34,176 nucleotides of DNA from Planctomycetota bacterium (GCA_018242565.1 JAFEBR010000271.1:1-34176), one strand, 5' to 3'; positions 1-7,872 are shown, counted from the first letter of the stretch. The notes: generated by a model from the letters alone, not told the origin. Made by a program: numbers and translations.

Positions 1-162
1 ATCCAGAATGGGCGTCAAAATCGTGACCTGGGTGATCCGCAGCTAATCCCCCAGAACGGCATTCAAAAAATGTATCGTAATCCGGGTGTGTTCGGGACTG
101 CCGAGCATCCGCTTGAAGGCGTAATCCACCGTGGCAATGATGCCGATTGCGAGGCTCGCCAT
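1..162 (-). pseudogene. Rpn-family PD-(D/E)XK nuclease / putative transposase, N-terminal fragment with in-frame stop
   Basis: Read on the minus strand from the ATG at 162, the frame gives MASLAIGIIATVDYAFKRML, then GSPEHTRITIHFLNAVLGD, a TAG stop (43-45), and LRITQVTILTPILD up to the window edge. The pattern T-V-D-Y-A-F-K-x-[ML]-x-G-[ST]-x-E, then FLNA(I/V)L, then I-x-x-V-x-I-L-x-P is the N-terminal signature of Rpn recombination-promoting nucleases (PDDEXK_2 group), recognised from memory. Family resemblance continues in the same frame beyond the stop, so a CAG to TAG change is the simplest reading. The catalytic D-(D/E)XK part would lie to the left, outside the window. No good Shine-Dalgarno precedes the ATG. 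The gene is probably inactive, though a sequencing difference or readthrough cannot be excluded. Confidence 0.68.
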
Positions 163-373
163 GCAGTCCCCGATGCGTTCTTCGTGATGGTCTCAGGAAT
201 GGAAAACCGACGGCCGGCCCAAGAATTTCCTTTGCAGTCTACCGGCCGACTCGGTGGGTGACAATTCCGCGACCGTCCTCGGCAAATCTCAAGGACACCG
301 GTGGAATCGTGACCAGGTAGCAGACGATCGACAAAACCTGAGGATCGCTTTTCCTCCGAGCGTAACGCTGCAG

Positions 374-496
374 GCGATGCGGGATTCGGCCGGCGAGACC
401 GACAACCAAAAACAGAGACTCGGGCAATGGGAGTTCTGTGCACCGTTGGTCAAATCAGGAAATACGAAAAGCGGCAGCCGGGCGGCCGCACTCCAA
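374..496. repeat. 182-bp-period direct repeat, copy 1
   Basis: This 123-nt segment matches 556-678 without gaps at an exact offset of 182 nt, with roughly 18 mismatches (about 85% identity by hand count). It contains an imperfect hairpin (GCGGC at 471-475 against GCCGC at 485-489). Weaker similarity continues upstream (around 333 against 503) with an offset of 170, implying a small indel. The elements look like extragenic dispersed repeats and show no open frame shared by both copies. Confidence 0.85.
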
Positions 497-555
497 ACGG
501 TCAAAATCTGCGGTATGCGGGGATTCTCACCCCTCGTTCGTGCGTGTTGCCGCGC

Positions 556-678
556 GCGATGCGGGATTCGGCGGGCGAGGCGGACAGCCAAATACCGAGA
601 CTCGGGCAGTGGGATTCCTGTCCACCGGTGTCCGTAGCAGGAAATACGAAAAGCGGCAGCTGGGCGGCCGCACTCCAA
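556..678. repeat. 182-bp-period direct repeat, copy 2
   Basis: Second copy of the repeat at 374-496. It shares the blocks GCGATGCGGGATTCGG at the start, GGAAATACGAAAAGCGGCAG in the middle and GGGCGGCCGCACTCCAA at the end. Differences are scattered substitutions, as expected for an old duplication or two insertions of the same family. Confidence 0.85.
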
Positions 679-774
679 GCCGGCTTCCCACATCCCACAG
701 GATGACCTATGCTCTTCTCAGCCGGATGACGCCGGTGGGTGGCACCGAATGACCGGGATCAGGAATACACAGAC

Positions 775-1707
775 ATGCGGCTGACACGTCGGCAAGTCCT
801 GAAATCAGGAGCGACCGCAGCGGGCCTGGCCATGACGGCCGGGTTGTCACTGGGGAACGAGTCGCTCGGTTTCGTTGCCCAAGCCCAGGCTGTCGAGCCA
901 GAAAAGAACGAGTCAGCCAGCCGCTGGCAGATTGGGTGCTTCAATCGCCCCTGGACCACCGGGAGCTATGACGAGGCCCTGGCTGGCATGCAAGCCGCGG
1001 GATTTCGCCTGACGGGCCTGCTGGGGGATCACAAAGGAGAACCCTTCACCTCTCCCGAGGCCACCCCCGAATACCTCGACCGGCTTAAGGAGCGCATGAC
1101 GGCACGCGGGCTGACCCCCATCGTGGGCTGGCTGCGGACAAGGCACGATCTGGCGCTCACTGAGTCATTGACTCTGGCGAAACAACAAATCGAGCATGCC
1201 CAGCGTCTGGGAGTGAAGTACATGCTCACCGTTGGCGTCGATCCGCCGGCACAATTCGGGCACTTTTACCGAGTCATGGCCGACACGGCCCAGTTTGCCA
1301 GCGAGCGAAAGATTCAGATCGTCGTCAAGCCGCACGGTGGCTGTTCACTCGCCGCGAGTGAAATCCTCCGATGCATCGAACGTGTCGGGCACGACAATTT
1401 TCGGGTCTGGTTCGACCCCGGCAACATTATCCATTACAGCCCCGAGGATCCCGCCGTGGAGGCGGCCCGTTTGGCGCGCTACGTCACGGGAGTGTGTGCC
1501 AAGGACTGTGCGGGCCGCGGGGGGAATGTCATGCTGCCGTTCGGAACCGGGAAAGTGAACTTCGCCGAGGTGTTTGCCAGGCTCAAGGCGGCAGGATTTT
1601 CCGGTCCTGTCCTGGTGGAATGCTGCGGAGGCGAGACGCTCGAGCAGGTGACCGCCGGAGCCCGCGCTAACCGGACGTTTCTCGAGGACATGTTCCGAAC
1701 GCTGTAA
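775..1707 (+). CDS. Tat-exported sugar phosphate isomerase/epimerase-like TIM-barrel protein
   Basis: A 310-residue protein with a twin-arginine leader (MRLTRRQVLKSGATAAGLAM...) and an A-rich cleavage region before AVEPEKNES. The rest reads as a xylose-isomerase-like TIM barrel (AP_endonuc_2 family): G-CFNRPW near the first strand, VVKPHGG, WFDPGNIIHY, CAKDC and VLVECCGGE near the last strand. The D of FDPGN and the E of LVECC are plausible metal ligands; the usual E-N-H motif is replaced by K-P-H, so substrate and activity are uncertain. A GTG at 739 in frame would add 12 residues, but the ATG at 775 puts the RR motif at the N-terminus and has AGGA about 10 nt upstream. It faces the DUF1080 gene convergently, and both products are exported. 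Exact sugar specificity cannot be read from the sequence. Confidence 0.85.
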   Translation: MRLTRRQVLKSGATAAGLAMTAGLSLGNESLGFVAQAQAVEPEKNESASRWQIGCFNRPWTTGSYDEALAGMQAAGFRLTGLLGDHKGEPFTSPEATPEYLDRLKERMTARGLTPIVGWLRTRHDLALTESLTLAKQQIEHAQRLGVKYMLTVGVDPPAQFGHFYRVMADTAQFASERKIQIVVKPHGGCSLAASEILRCIERVGHDNFRVWFDPGNIIHYSPEDPAVEAARLARYVTGVCAKDCAGRGGNVMLPFGTGKVNFAEVFARLKAAGFSGPVLVECCGGETLEQVTAGARANRTFLEDMFRTL

Positions 1708-1832
1708 TCCCCGATCGCGTTGGCGGCCTGTTGAGTTGGCCGAATTGCGTGCCGCCGTACCGATGAATTTCGGGTCGCGAGCCTGTCGCTGGCCGAGGTG
1801 ACGCAGATTTGATCGGGTCACAACACGTGGGA

Positions 1833-1848
1833 ATGCCGTCACCGGCAT
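1833..1848. terminator. Possible stem-loop between convergent genes
   Basis: ATGCCG (1833-1838), loop TCAC, CGGCAT (1843-1848) forms a perfect 6-bp stem in the 209-nt gap between the epimerase-like gene and the DUF1080 gene. There is no T-tract on either side, so a role in termination is only suggested by position. Confidence 0.25.
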
Positions 1849-1916
1849 CTCTGGCCGAGAGACGCGGGTGACGGGGCAAGCACGTCGGTACTGAGACAAA
1901 GCCAAACTGTGCCAGG

Positions 1917-3455
1917 TCACCGCAGTTCCGCGGCTCCGCGGGTCAGTCCGTGCAGAACGCGAATCTCGCCATCGGAGAGGGCGTGGTCGAACACGGCCAA
2001 GTCGTCGAGATAGCCGACATACGCCGCCCCGAGCACCACCAGCACTTTTTCCGGATCCCATCCGAAGGTGAAATCCCAGTTTTCAATCGTCCCCTGCAGT
2101 TTGCCATTGATATGCAACCGCCCTACCTGCGGCCGGCTGCGGTCGTTCACACCGTCGAGCGAGAAAACAACATGCGTCCAGTTCTCGCGAGTAAACGGCG
2201 CTTTTTCGACCTGCACCATTGGCCGTTTGGCGAAGGGAATGTCGGCCCATTGCACATTGTCGGGATTCCAGATGTGAAACAACGGCCGCACAGCGTAGCG
2301 AAAGAAACGGGGAGTCTCGTCCTTCGACCATTCGAGGAAGATAAACCCCTTTTTCAAATCGTCACCGACAATCTGCACCGGATCGCAATACCCCGGTTCG
2401 AGGTCGAGATCGGGGTTCAACTTCAGCCAGACCGAAACCGAAGTGCTCCAGCGCCGATCGTTGTAGCCGATGGCCCCGGCATCCCGATACGCGGGACGGG
2501 TATTCCCTTTTTTCGTAAAGTGCAGGCCGCCGCCAAACCGCCCCCCCGCAGGAACCAGTTGCACTTCTTCATTCGGTACCGCGGCGACAAGCTGGCTTCC
2601 CTGCAGATAACACTGCCGATCTCCTCTCGAGAAGTCGGCTTCGAGTCCCTGATCAAACGACGCATGCAGTGTCAGCCCTTGAGCCAGGCGGGCTTTCTTT
2701 TCCAGGTCGGCGGCGGCGAGAATCTGCCTTCCCTCAGCCGGGCCTATGTCACGGACGAAGATGTTTCGCCAGCGGATTTCTCCGCCATGCGTCTGCAGGT
2801 GGATCGGCCCTTTCTCGGGGATCGCCTGGCCAGGGGCGCTGTAGTTTTCGAGGGGCGCGTCATCGACCACCAGTTGGCCATTGAGCCAGACCCAGGTGCG
2901 GTCTCCCACCTGTCGGATGCGAAACTGGTTCCACTCGCCGAACGGGCGATCGGCCTTAACAGACGGGTCACGCCCCGACGTGCCGGGGGTATTGTTGAAC
3001 AGGCCACCAGACCCCAGATGCGGCTTACGCGTGGGGTTCTTCAAATCGTAAGGCTGATTCCAGTCCCAGATCTGCACCTGGGGCAATCCGCGCAGGTAGA
3101 TGCCGCTGTCGGCCATGGGGACCGTCTTGTAGTCGATCAGCAGTTCGATATCGCCCAGCTCGACTTCAGTCGTCGCGTAAGGGCCGTGTCCATCGTTGAC
3201 GAGTTCGCCATTTTCGATCCGCCAGTGCTTGGGAAACTCTTGCCGTTCTTCGGCGAGTTTGGCGTCTTTTTTGTCCCCCGTCAGCCCGGTGAGATTGTGC
3301 GGGTTCAGTCCATACCAGCCGGTCAGATCGCGACCATTGAACAAGGCGCGAAACCCGGCTGGGGGGCGAGGTTCGTCGGCCTGACACGCGGCCGCGCCGG
3401 TCAGAACTGCCACGGCGCCTAAACCAATCACAACTCGCGAAACCAACGTAGGCAT
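1917..3455 (-). CDS. Secreted DUF1080 (3-keto-disaccharide hydrolase-like) protein with C-terminal LamG-like domain
   Basis: A 512-residue protein. Residues 1-26 form a signal peptide (MPTLVSRVVIGLGAVAVLTG, then AAACQADE); the cysteine could be lipidated, but the lipobox is poor. Residues about 29-240 are a DUF1080 domain: F-x-x-LFNGRDLTGW, YKTVPMADSGIYLRG-P-x-V-Q-I-W-D, KADRPFGEWNQFRI, V-W-L-N-G-Q-L-V, and GPIHLQTHGGEIRWRNI are the hallmark blocks. Residues about 260-500 look like a concanavalin/LamG fold (LTLHASFD, GGRFGGGLHF, SVSVWLKLNPD, WTHVVFSLDG, LHINGK, YVGYLDDLAVFDHALS). DUF1080 proteins are abundant in planctomycetes, and some act on 3-keto sugars; the LamG part probably binds glycan. 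Start is the ATG at 3455; no strong ribosome site is visible. It is convergent with the upstream epimerase-like gene and divergent from the nucleotidyltransferase pair. Confidence 0.9.
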   Translation of the reverse strand: MPTLVSRVVIGLGAVAVLTGAAACQADEPRPPAGFRALFNGRDLTGWYGLNPHNLTGLTGDKKDAKLAEERQEFPKHWRIENGELVNDGHGPYATTEVELGDIELLIDYKTVPMADSGIYLRGLPQVQIWDWNQPYDLKNPTRKPHLGSGGLFNNTPGTSGRDPSVKADRPFGEWNQFRIRQVGDRTWVWLNGQLVVDDAPLENYSAPGQAIPEKGPIHLQTHGGEIRWRNIFVRDIGPAEGRQILAAADLEKKARLAQGLTLHASFDQGLEADFSRGDRQCYLQGSQLVAAVPNEEVQLVPAGGRFGGGLHFTKKGNTRPAYRDAGAIGYNDRRWSTSVSVWLKLNPDLDLEPGYCDPVQIVGDDLKKGFIFLEWSKDETPRFFRYAVRPLFHIWNPDNVQWADIPFAKRPMVQVEKAPFTRENWTHVVFSLDGVNDRSRPQVGRLHINGKLQGTIENWDFTFGWDPEKVLVVLGAAYVGYLDDLAVFDHALSDGEIRVLHGLTRGAAELR

Positions 3456-3814
3456 GGTGCTTGTCTCAGGTTGTCAGGAACGAAGTCAGTAAAAGCACAG
3501 GCGGGCGCGTCACGGCGTCACCCACCATCGTGGATGCCGTCGCAGGGCAAATCGTCGGACGAATCGGCGACAGTGTCAAGTGGTGCGACATCCCGTTCGA
3601 CAGTGGGGTCATCTCGAACTCCGACGGTTGTACGTCACTTCGGCGCCGCGCGGCTCATGTGTTCCAGAAGATTGTCGAGCGGTCCTGCGGTGGTGTGACT
3701 GGCGACGGTGGGTATCTGGTGTCCATAATCCGACGCAGGCAAGCGCTTGCCAACCTGAATCTCTTTCTCCCGACAGGCCGTCGAGTGACCGAACGCGTCC
3801 ACCATCATGCCGAT
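3456..3814. other. Divergent intergenic region, start of the RlaP gene uncertain
   Basis: The frame of the downstream nucleotidyltransferase stays open from 3461, but the extra residues (rich in S, R, G with no recognisable fold) look like untranslated sequence, and no ribosome site precedes 3461. The region should carry divergent promoters for the DUF1080 gene and the nucleotidyltransferase pair. I found no clear -35/-10 pair or hairpin. Confidence 0.45.
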
Positions 3815-4735
3815 TTGATTTACTCCGTGGGCACCCAGGTGGTGACACTGGTCAACATTGTGGGGGCCGCGGGTCTGGTGGTACACCCCCGGGGCGCGGT
3901 GGGGGTGGTGGTCAAAGCGCCGGCTGATGTGAATGACACTTATCGGGTCCGTTTCTCAGACGGGTTCGAAGCCGCACTGGCACGCCAGGCTGTCGAAATG
4001 CTGGCGAGGTTTCTGGAAGGCGCCCTGGGGGACAGCGGCGACATGGCTCCGCAGGTGAACCTGCACGATCGCATTATTTACCGCTGCGTTATCGGGTCCC
4101 AGGCGTACGGACTGGCCGACGCAGGTTCTGATATTGATCGGCGTGGCATCTACCTCCCCTCGGCCGAGCAGCATTGGTCCCTGTACGGTGTTCCCGGCCA
4201 CATCGAGTACGACGAAACGCAGGAGGCCTACTGGGAACTGCAGCGATTTCTGGTGTTGGCACTCAAGGCGAACCCGAACGTGCTGGAGTGCCTCTATACT
4301 CCGCTGGTGGAAAAGGCCACGCCGCTGGCTACCGAGTTGCTGAGCCTGCGTTCGATCTTTCTTTCGCGGATGGTGTACCAGACCTACAACGGGTACGTGA
4401 TGTCGCAGTTCAAGAAAATGCAGGCTGATCTGCGGAATCATGGTGCGCTGAAATGGAAACACGTGATGCACTTGATTCGCCTGCTGTTGTCGGGCATTGG
4501 GGTACTGCGTGACGGCGTCGTCAACATTCGTGTCGAGCATGACCGCGAGCGTCTGCTCGCAATTCGACGGGGCGAAATGCCGTGGGCTGAAGTCGAAGCC
4601 TGGAGACTCAGCCTGCACGATGATTTCAATGCGGCCCTGGAACAGACCCACCTGCCGTCCCGCCCCGATTACGAACGAGCCAATGCCTTCCTGATCAGTG
4701 CGCGACGCCGGGCCTTGCATGAGGACCTCCCGTGA
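3815..4735 (+). CDS. RlaP-type (DNA polymerase beta fold) nucleotidyltransferase, first of a tandem pair
   Basis: From the TTG at 3815 the protein has 306 residues. Residues 1-75 are a small beta-rich segment (YSVGTQVVTLVNIVG, HPRGAVGVVVKAP, YRVRFSDGFEA). The catalytic nucleotidyltransferase motif follows: G94-S95-QAYGL and S105-D106-I-D108-RRGIYLP, the GSx(n)DxD pattern of the pol-beta superfamily. The region ETQEAYWELQRFLVLALKANPNVLECLY and the helical KWKHVMHLIRLLLSG block fit the RlaP family (RNA-ligase-associated polymerase, COG3541-like). Such enzymes are predicted to repair RNA ends by adding nucleotides. Alternative starts are GTG 3785 or an earlier one; none has a good Shine-Dalgarno. 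I prefer 3815 because it begins just before the conserved-looking SVGTQVV segment. The next gene overlaps its stop by 4 nt. No RNA ligase gene is nearby. Confidence 0.82.
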   Translation: MIYSVGTQVVTLVNIVGAAGLVVHPRGAVGVVVKAPADVNDTYRVRFSDGFEAALARQAVEMLARFLEGALGDSGDMAPQVNLHDRIIYRCVIGSQAYGLADAGSDIDRRGIYLPSAEQHWSLYGVPGHIEYDETQEAYWELQRFLVLALKANPNVLECLYTPLVEKATPLATELLSLRSIFLSRMVYQTYNGYVMSQFKKMQADLRNHGALKWKHVMHLIRLLLSGIGVLRDGVVNIRVEHDRERLLAIRRGEMPWAEVEAWRLSLHDDFNAALEQTHLPSRPDYERANAFLISARRRALHEDLP

Positions 4736-5487
4736 TTCCCCTGCCCTTATTACGCCATCAGATCGACGACCACTCCTATCCCCTGCTGTTCGCAACCATC
4801 AGTGGGGCGCATCTGTATGGCTTTCCGTCGCCCGATTCGGATTTTGACCTGCGGGGGGCTCACGTGTTGCCACTCCGCGAGATGATTGGCCTGCAGACCG
4901 GGGCCGAAACTGTAGAGCATTCGGGCTTTCGCGAGGGGTTGGAAATCGATCTGGTCACCCACGACATCGGAAAGTTCTTTCGCCTGCTGCTGAAGAAAAA
5001 TGGCTATGTGCTGGAACAGGTGTTTTCTCCGCTGGTTGTGCTGACTACCCCCGAGCACGCGGAACTCCGGGACATCGCCACCCAGTGCGTCACCCGGCAC
5101 CATGCGCACCATTATTTCGGGTTTGCCGAGACACAGTGGCGACTGTTTGAGAAGGAAGATCCACCCCGCGTGAAACCACTGCTGTACCTGTATCGCGTGC
5201 TGCTGACGGGAATTCACCTGATGCAGACGGGGGAAGTGGAAGCCAACCTGGTCCGACTCAACGAGAGCGCAGGCCTGACCTATGTCGATGAGTTGATTCA
5301 GCGAAAAGTGATGGGGGCCGAAAAAGAACGACTCACTGACGCCGACCTGCAATTCCACGCCCGTGAATGCGCCCGGCTGCGCACGCAACTGGAGCAGGCG
5401 TATGCCGCCAGTACGCTGCCGGAAATGCCAGGTGGCGGCGCGGCACTGAATGACCTGTTAATCCGGCTGCGGCTGAAAACGGGCTGA
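4732..5487 (+). CDS. RlaP-type nucleotidyltransferase, second of the tandem pair
   Basis: A 251-residue protein beginning with GTG at 4732, which overlaps the TGA of the preceding gene (GTGA); GAGGA at 4721-4725 is a well-placed ribosome site, so the two are translationally coupled. The nucleotidyltransferase core is S24-G25-A26-HLYGF followed by D35-S-D37-F-D39-LRG, and LEIDLVTHDIGKFFRLLLKKNGYVLEQ supplies a third acidic residue (about D73). It belongs to the same RlaP family as its neighbour but is shorter, lacks the beta-rich N-terminal segment and has GA where the first protein has GS. The two paralogues share the helical region (PLLYLYRVLLTGIHLMQTGEV) that probably positions substrate. 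Predicted role: cytoplasmic RNA-end or nucleotide transfer reactions together with the upstream protein; substrate unknown. Confidence 0.82.
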   Translation: MIPLPLLRHQIDDHSYPLLFATISGAHLYGFPSPDSDFDLRGAHVLPLREMIGLQTGAETVEHSGFREGLEIDLVTHDIGKFFRLLLKKNGYVLEQVFSPLVVLTTPEHAELRDIATQCVTRHHAHHYFGFAETQWRLFEKEDPPRVKPLLYLYRVLLTGIHLMQTGEVEANLVRLNESAGLTYVDELIQRKVMGAEKERLTDADLQFHARECARLRTQLEQAYAASTLPEMPGGGAALNDLLIRLRLKTG

Positions 5488-5555
5488 TACCAGACTCTCG
5501 CGGCCCAACTCACGTGGCCGGGCCCGGCGCGCCGGACCAGAGACTTCCCCGTGTC

Positions 5556-6473
5556 TCACTCGCGACGGTCGCGCAGGTGCTTGTCGAACCAGTCGGCAAA
5601 TACCTGGACATCTTCCGCCGAGCGCCAGAAATCGCCCCAGCCATGTCCTTTACCCGGACGGATTACCAGTTCCAGTTGCCGGGCGCCAACGGCTTTCGCG
5701 CGGGCGATGAAGCTCTCGGATTGCTGCAACGGCACGACCTGGTCATCATCGCCATGAATGATCAACGTCGGCGGCAGCTTGTCGGTGACGTAATAAATGG
5801 GTGAGATTTCACGGCCCAATTCCTGGCGGCCGGCGGCCGTCAGGGCCCGCGGACCGAACGCCACCTGCAGCGGAGCCAGCGGCCCTTCCCCAACGCCACT
5901 GAGGCCCGGCCCACCGTAGTTCAGAAAATCGGTCGGAGGAAAGAAGCAGACGGCTGCTTGCACCGCGCTGTTTTCGCGATCAACCGGGTCGGGTGCATCG
6001 GCCTGCCCCGGACCGCCCCGCGCCGCCAGCGACAGTGTCAGGTGACCACCGGAACTCGACCCCATGACCCCCAGGCGATCGGGTCGCACCCCAAACCGCA
6101 TCGCGTTGGCGCGGACAAACCGGGTCGCCCGCAACACATCGTCGATTTCTTCGGCAATAGTGAAACGGGGCTGCGAACTGGTCACCACGGCGAACACCGT
6201 GTAACCGCGCGCCAGGTATTCGCGATAATCATCGGGCCGGATGGTCACCATCAGTGGCGTCGCCTTGCTCGACAGCCAGCCTCCGTTGACGAGGAACAGC
6301 AGACCGCATCCATTCGGACGGGCCGGTTGAAAGACGTCCAGCGTCAGTGCCATGCCAAATTTACGACCGTAGACAAGATCTTCGGTCCGCCGATAGGGTT
6401 CGTCGCCGCTCGCAGCAGCACCGACCAGGCACACGACGCAACCCCAGAACCAAACCCGGCAATTTCGCAGCAT
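5556..6473 (-). CDS. Secreted alpha/beta hydrolase (BD-FAE / prolyl-oligopeptidase-like esterase)
   Basis: From the ATG at 6473 the protein has 305 residues with a signal peptide (MLRNCRVWFWGCVVCLVGAAAS). GGAG lies 6 nt upstream of this ATG, which favours it over the ATG at 6479 or the GTG at 6584. The fold is alpha/beta hydrolase: LVNGGW oxyanion region (residues about 62-66), nucleophile Ser140 in MGSSSGG, acid in IHGDDDQVVP (about Asp243/244) and catalytic His277 in GKGHGWG. This arrangement fits carboxylesterases or feruloyl/acetyl-xylan esterases of the BD-FAE group acting on extracellular esters. The exact substrate cannot be read from sequence. It is divergent from the MoxR gene; the 291-nt gap between them holds both promoters but no clear element. 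Confidence 0.87.
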   Translation of the reverse strand: MLRNCRVWFWGCVVCLVGAAASGDEPYRRTEDLVYGRKFGMALTLDVFQPARPNGCGLLFLVNGGWLSSKATPLMVTIRPDDYREYLARGYTVFAVVTSSQPRFTIAEEIDDVLRATRFVRANAMRFGVRPDRLGVMGSSSGGHLTLSLAARGGPGQADAPDPVDRENSAVQAAVCFFPPTDFLNYGGPGLSGVGEGPLAPLQVAFGPRALTAAGRQELGREISPIYYVTDKLPPTLIIHGDDDQVVPLQQSESFIARAKAVGARQLELVIRPGKGHGWGDFWRSAEDVQVFADWFDKHLRDRRE

Positions 6474-6764
6474 CTGCATCTCCGATGAACGTTCGATGGA
6501 CCGTCCCCAGGGCAGAGATCCCTGGTTCACAGGCAGTTTAAGAATATCAACTGCGGGAGCAAACTGTTTCTTGAACCCCGACACATGCGCTGATTACGGC
6601 GGGGTCAATCTGGCGGGCCGGCACAATTCGGAGCCAACGCGCATGAGCTTTTTGACGTATCTTGTTGCCGTGATTGATTGCCAGCGGACCCTGCTCTATG
6701 CTGTCCCCCGCAGCTCGATACGGCACCTGGACCTGTTTTTTGTTTTTTGTTGTCGGAGCAACGA

Positions 6765-7706
6765 GTGGCCAGTGATACTCAAGCCTTAATTCGGTCGATC
6801 GCCGAGAATGTGGCATCGGTCTTTCTGGGAAAACCAGACCCGATTCGCCTGGCCATTGTGGCGATTCTCGCCGAGGGGCACGTCCTGATCGAAGACGCCC
6901 CTGGTGTGGGCAAAACCGTGCTGGCCAAAGCACTGGCCAAGTGTTTTGACTGTAAATTCCGCCGCCTGCAATTCACTCCCGACCTGTTGCCGAGTGATAT
7001 TCTCGGATCGAGCGTGTTCTTTCCGAACCGGGGCGAGTTCGAATTCCGTCCCGGCCCAATTTTCACCAACGTGCTGCTGGCCGACGAAATCAACCGCACG
7101 ACACCCCGCACGCAAAGTGCGCTGCTGGAAGCCATGAACGAAGGCCAGGTCTCCGTCGACGGCCACACCTTCCCACTTGATCGCCCGTTCTTCGTCATTG
7201 CCACGCAGAACCCTTACGAATACGAAGGCACTTACCCCCTGCCCGAGAATCAGCTCGACCGCTTCATGCTCTGCATCGAAGTCGGCTATCCCGATCGCGA
7301 TTTCGAGCGGCAAGTGCTGAATTCCCACCGCAATGGCGAGCCGATCGACAAACTGCAGGCGGTGCTGAATGTGGACCAACTCAAAGAGCTGCAGCAGGCG
7401 GTGCGTCAGGTGCGGGTGGAAGATTCGATCAACGACTATTTGCTCGAAATCGTCACCCAGACCCGCAATCACCCTGATTTCTCGCTGGGGGTCAGTACCC
7501 GCGGCGCCATCACGCTGTTTCGGGCGGTGCAGGGTCTAGCGGCGGTCGAAGGGCGCGATTACGCGATTCCCGACGACGTCAAGCGGCTGGTCGTGCCGGT
7601 CCTGGCTCACCGCACGATTTGTCGAGGTCCTGTGCGGTTGTCGCAGCGGACTCGCGCCCGAGCAATTCTCGAGCAGATTCTGCAGAAGATCCCCGTCCCA
7701 CGCTGA
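6765..7706 (+). CDS. MoxR-family AAA+ ATPase
   Basis: From the GTG at 6765 the protein has 313 residues. CGGAG at 6754-6758, seven nt upstream, supports this start over an earlier in-frame start at 6678. Motifs in order: Walker A (EDAPGVGKTVLAKA, residues about 43-56), the MoxR segment RRLQFTPDLLPSDILG, FRPGPIFTNVLLADEIN with Walker B, arginine-finger region NRTTPRTQSALLEAM, sensor 1 (FFVIATQNP), EGTYPLPENQLDRF, and sensor 2 (VSTRGAI). MoxR ATPases act as chaperones maturing partner proteins, most often with DUF58 and von Willebrand A domain proteins encoded next door. Here no such partner follows; the downstream gene is a secreted thioredoxin-fold protein. A strong stem-loop begins immediately after the stop codon. 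Confidence 0.95.
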   Translation: MASDTQALIRSIAENVASVFLGKPDPIRLAIVAILAEGHVLIEDAPGVGKTVLAKALAKCFDCKFRRLQFTPDLLPSDILGSSVFFPNRGEFEFRPGPIFTNVLLADEINRTTPRTQSALLEAMNEGQVSVDGHTFPLDRPFFVIATQNPYEYEGTYPLPENQLDRFMLCIEVGYPDRDFERQVLNSHRNGEPIDKLQAVLNVDQLKELQQAVRQVRVEDSINDYLLEIVTQTRNHPDFSLGVSTRGAITLFRAVQGLAAVEGRDYAIPDDVKRLVVPVLAHRTICRGPVRLSQRTRARAILEQILQKIPVPR

Positions 7707-7726
7707 CACCGGCTCGGAAGCCGGTG
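7707..7726 (+). terminator. Stem-loop directly after the MoxR stop codon
   Basis: CACCGGCT (7707-7714), loop CGGA, AGCCGGTG (7719-7726): a perfect 8-bp GC-rich stem with a stable-looking tetraloop starting one base after the TGA. No T-tract follows, so it may act as a 3'-end stabiliser or a factor-dependent termination site instead of an intrinsic terminator. Confidence 0.5.
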
Positions 7727-7872
7727 CCCGCCCCGAGTGTCAGTCCACCACGAGAATTTGCCCCAACAGGCCCCCCATTTCCGGATTGCCCGTGACTCGA
7801 TTCCGGAGTTTATAGTAAACTTCGGCGGCATATTTCTCGGCTAGTGGAATCGAATCAACGGAGTGACGACAG

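Larger units (their letters stand above)
163..774. other. Intergenic region with degenerate repeats, no convincing gene
   Basis: Small open frames exist on both strands here, but none has a ribosome binding site or a recognisable protein. The stretch holds the two-copy 182-bp repeat listed separately, and the last few dozen bases form the leader of the Tat-exported epimerase-like gene. A short AGGA at 761-764 lies about 10 nt before that gene's ATG. Confidence 0.6.

Noticed and set aside
1950-3422. 490-codon plus-strand open frame
   Set aside because: It is antisense to the DUF1080/LamG gene, which has clear family motifs and a signal peptide; the plus-strand translation has no recognisable domain.
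3461-3814. In-frame N-terminal extension of the first RlaP protein
   Set aside because: The extra 118 residues show no fold-like pattern, and no ribosome site precedes the first start, so I treat it as leader DNA.
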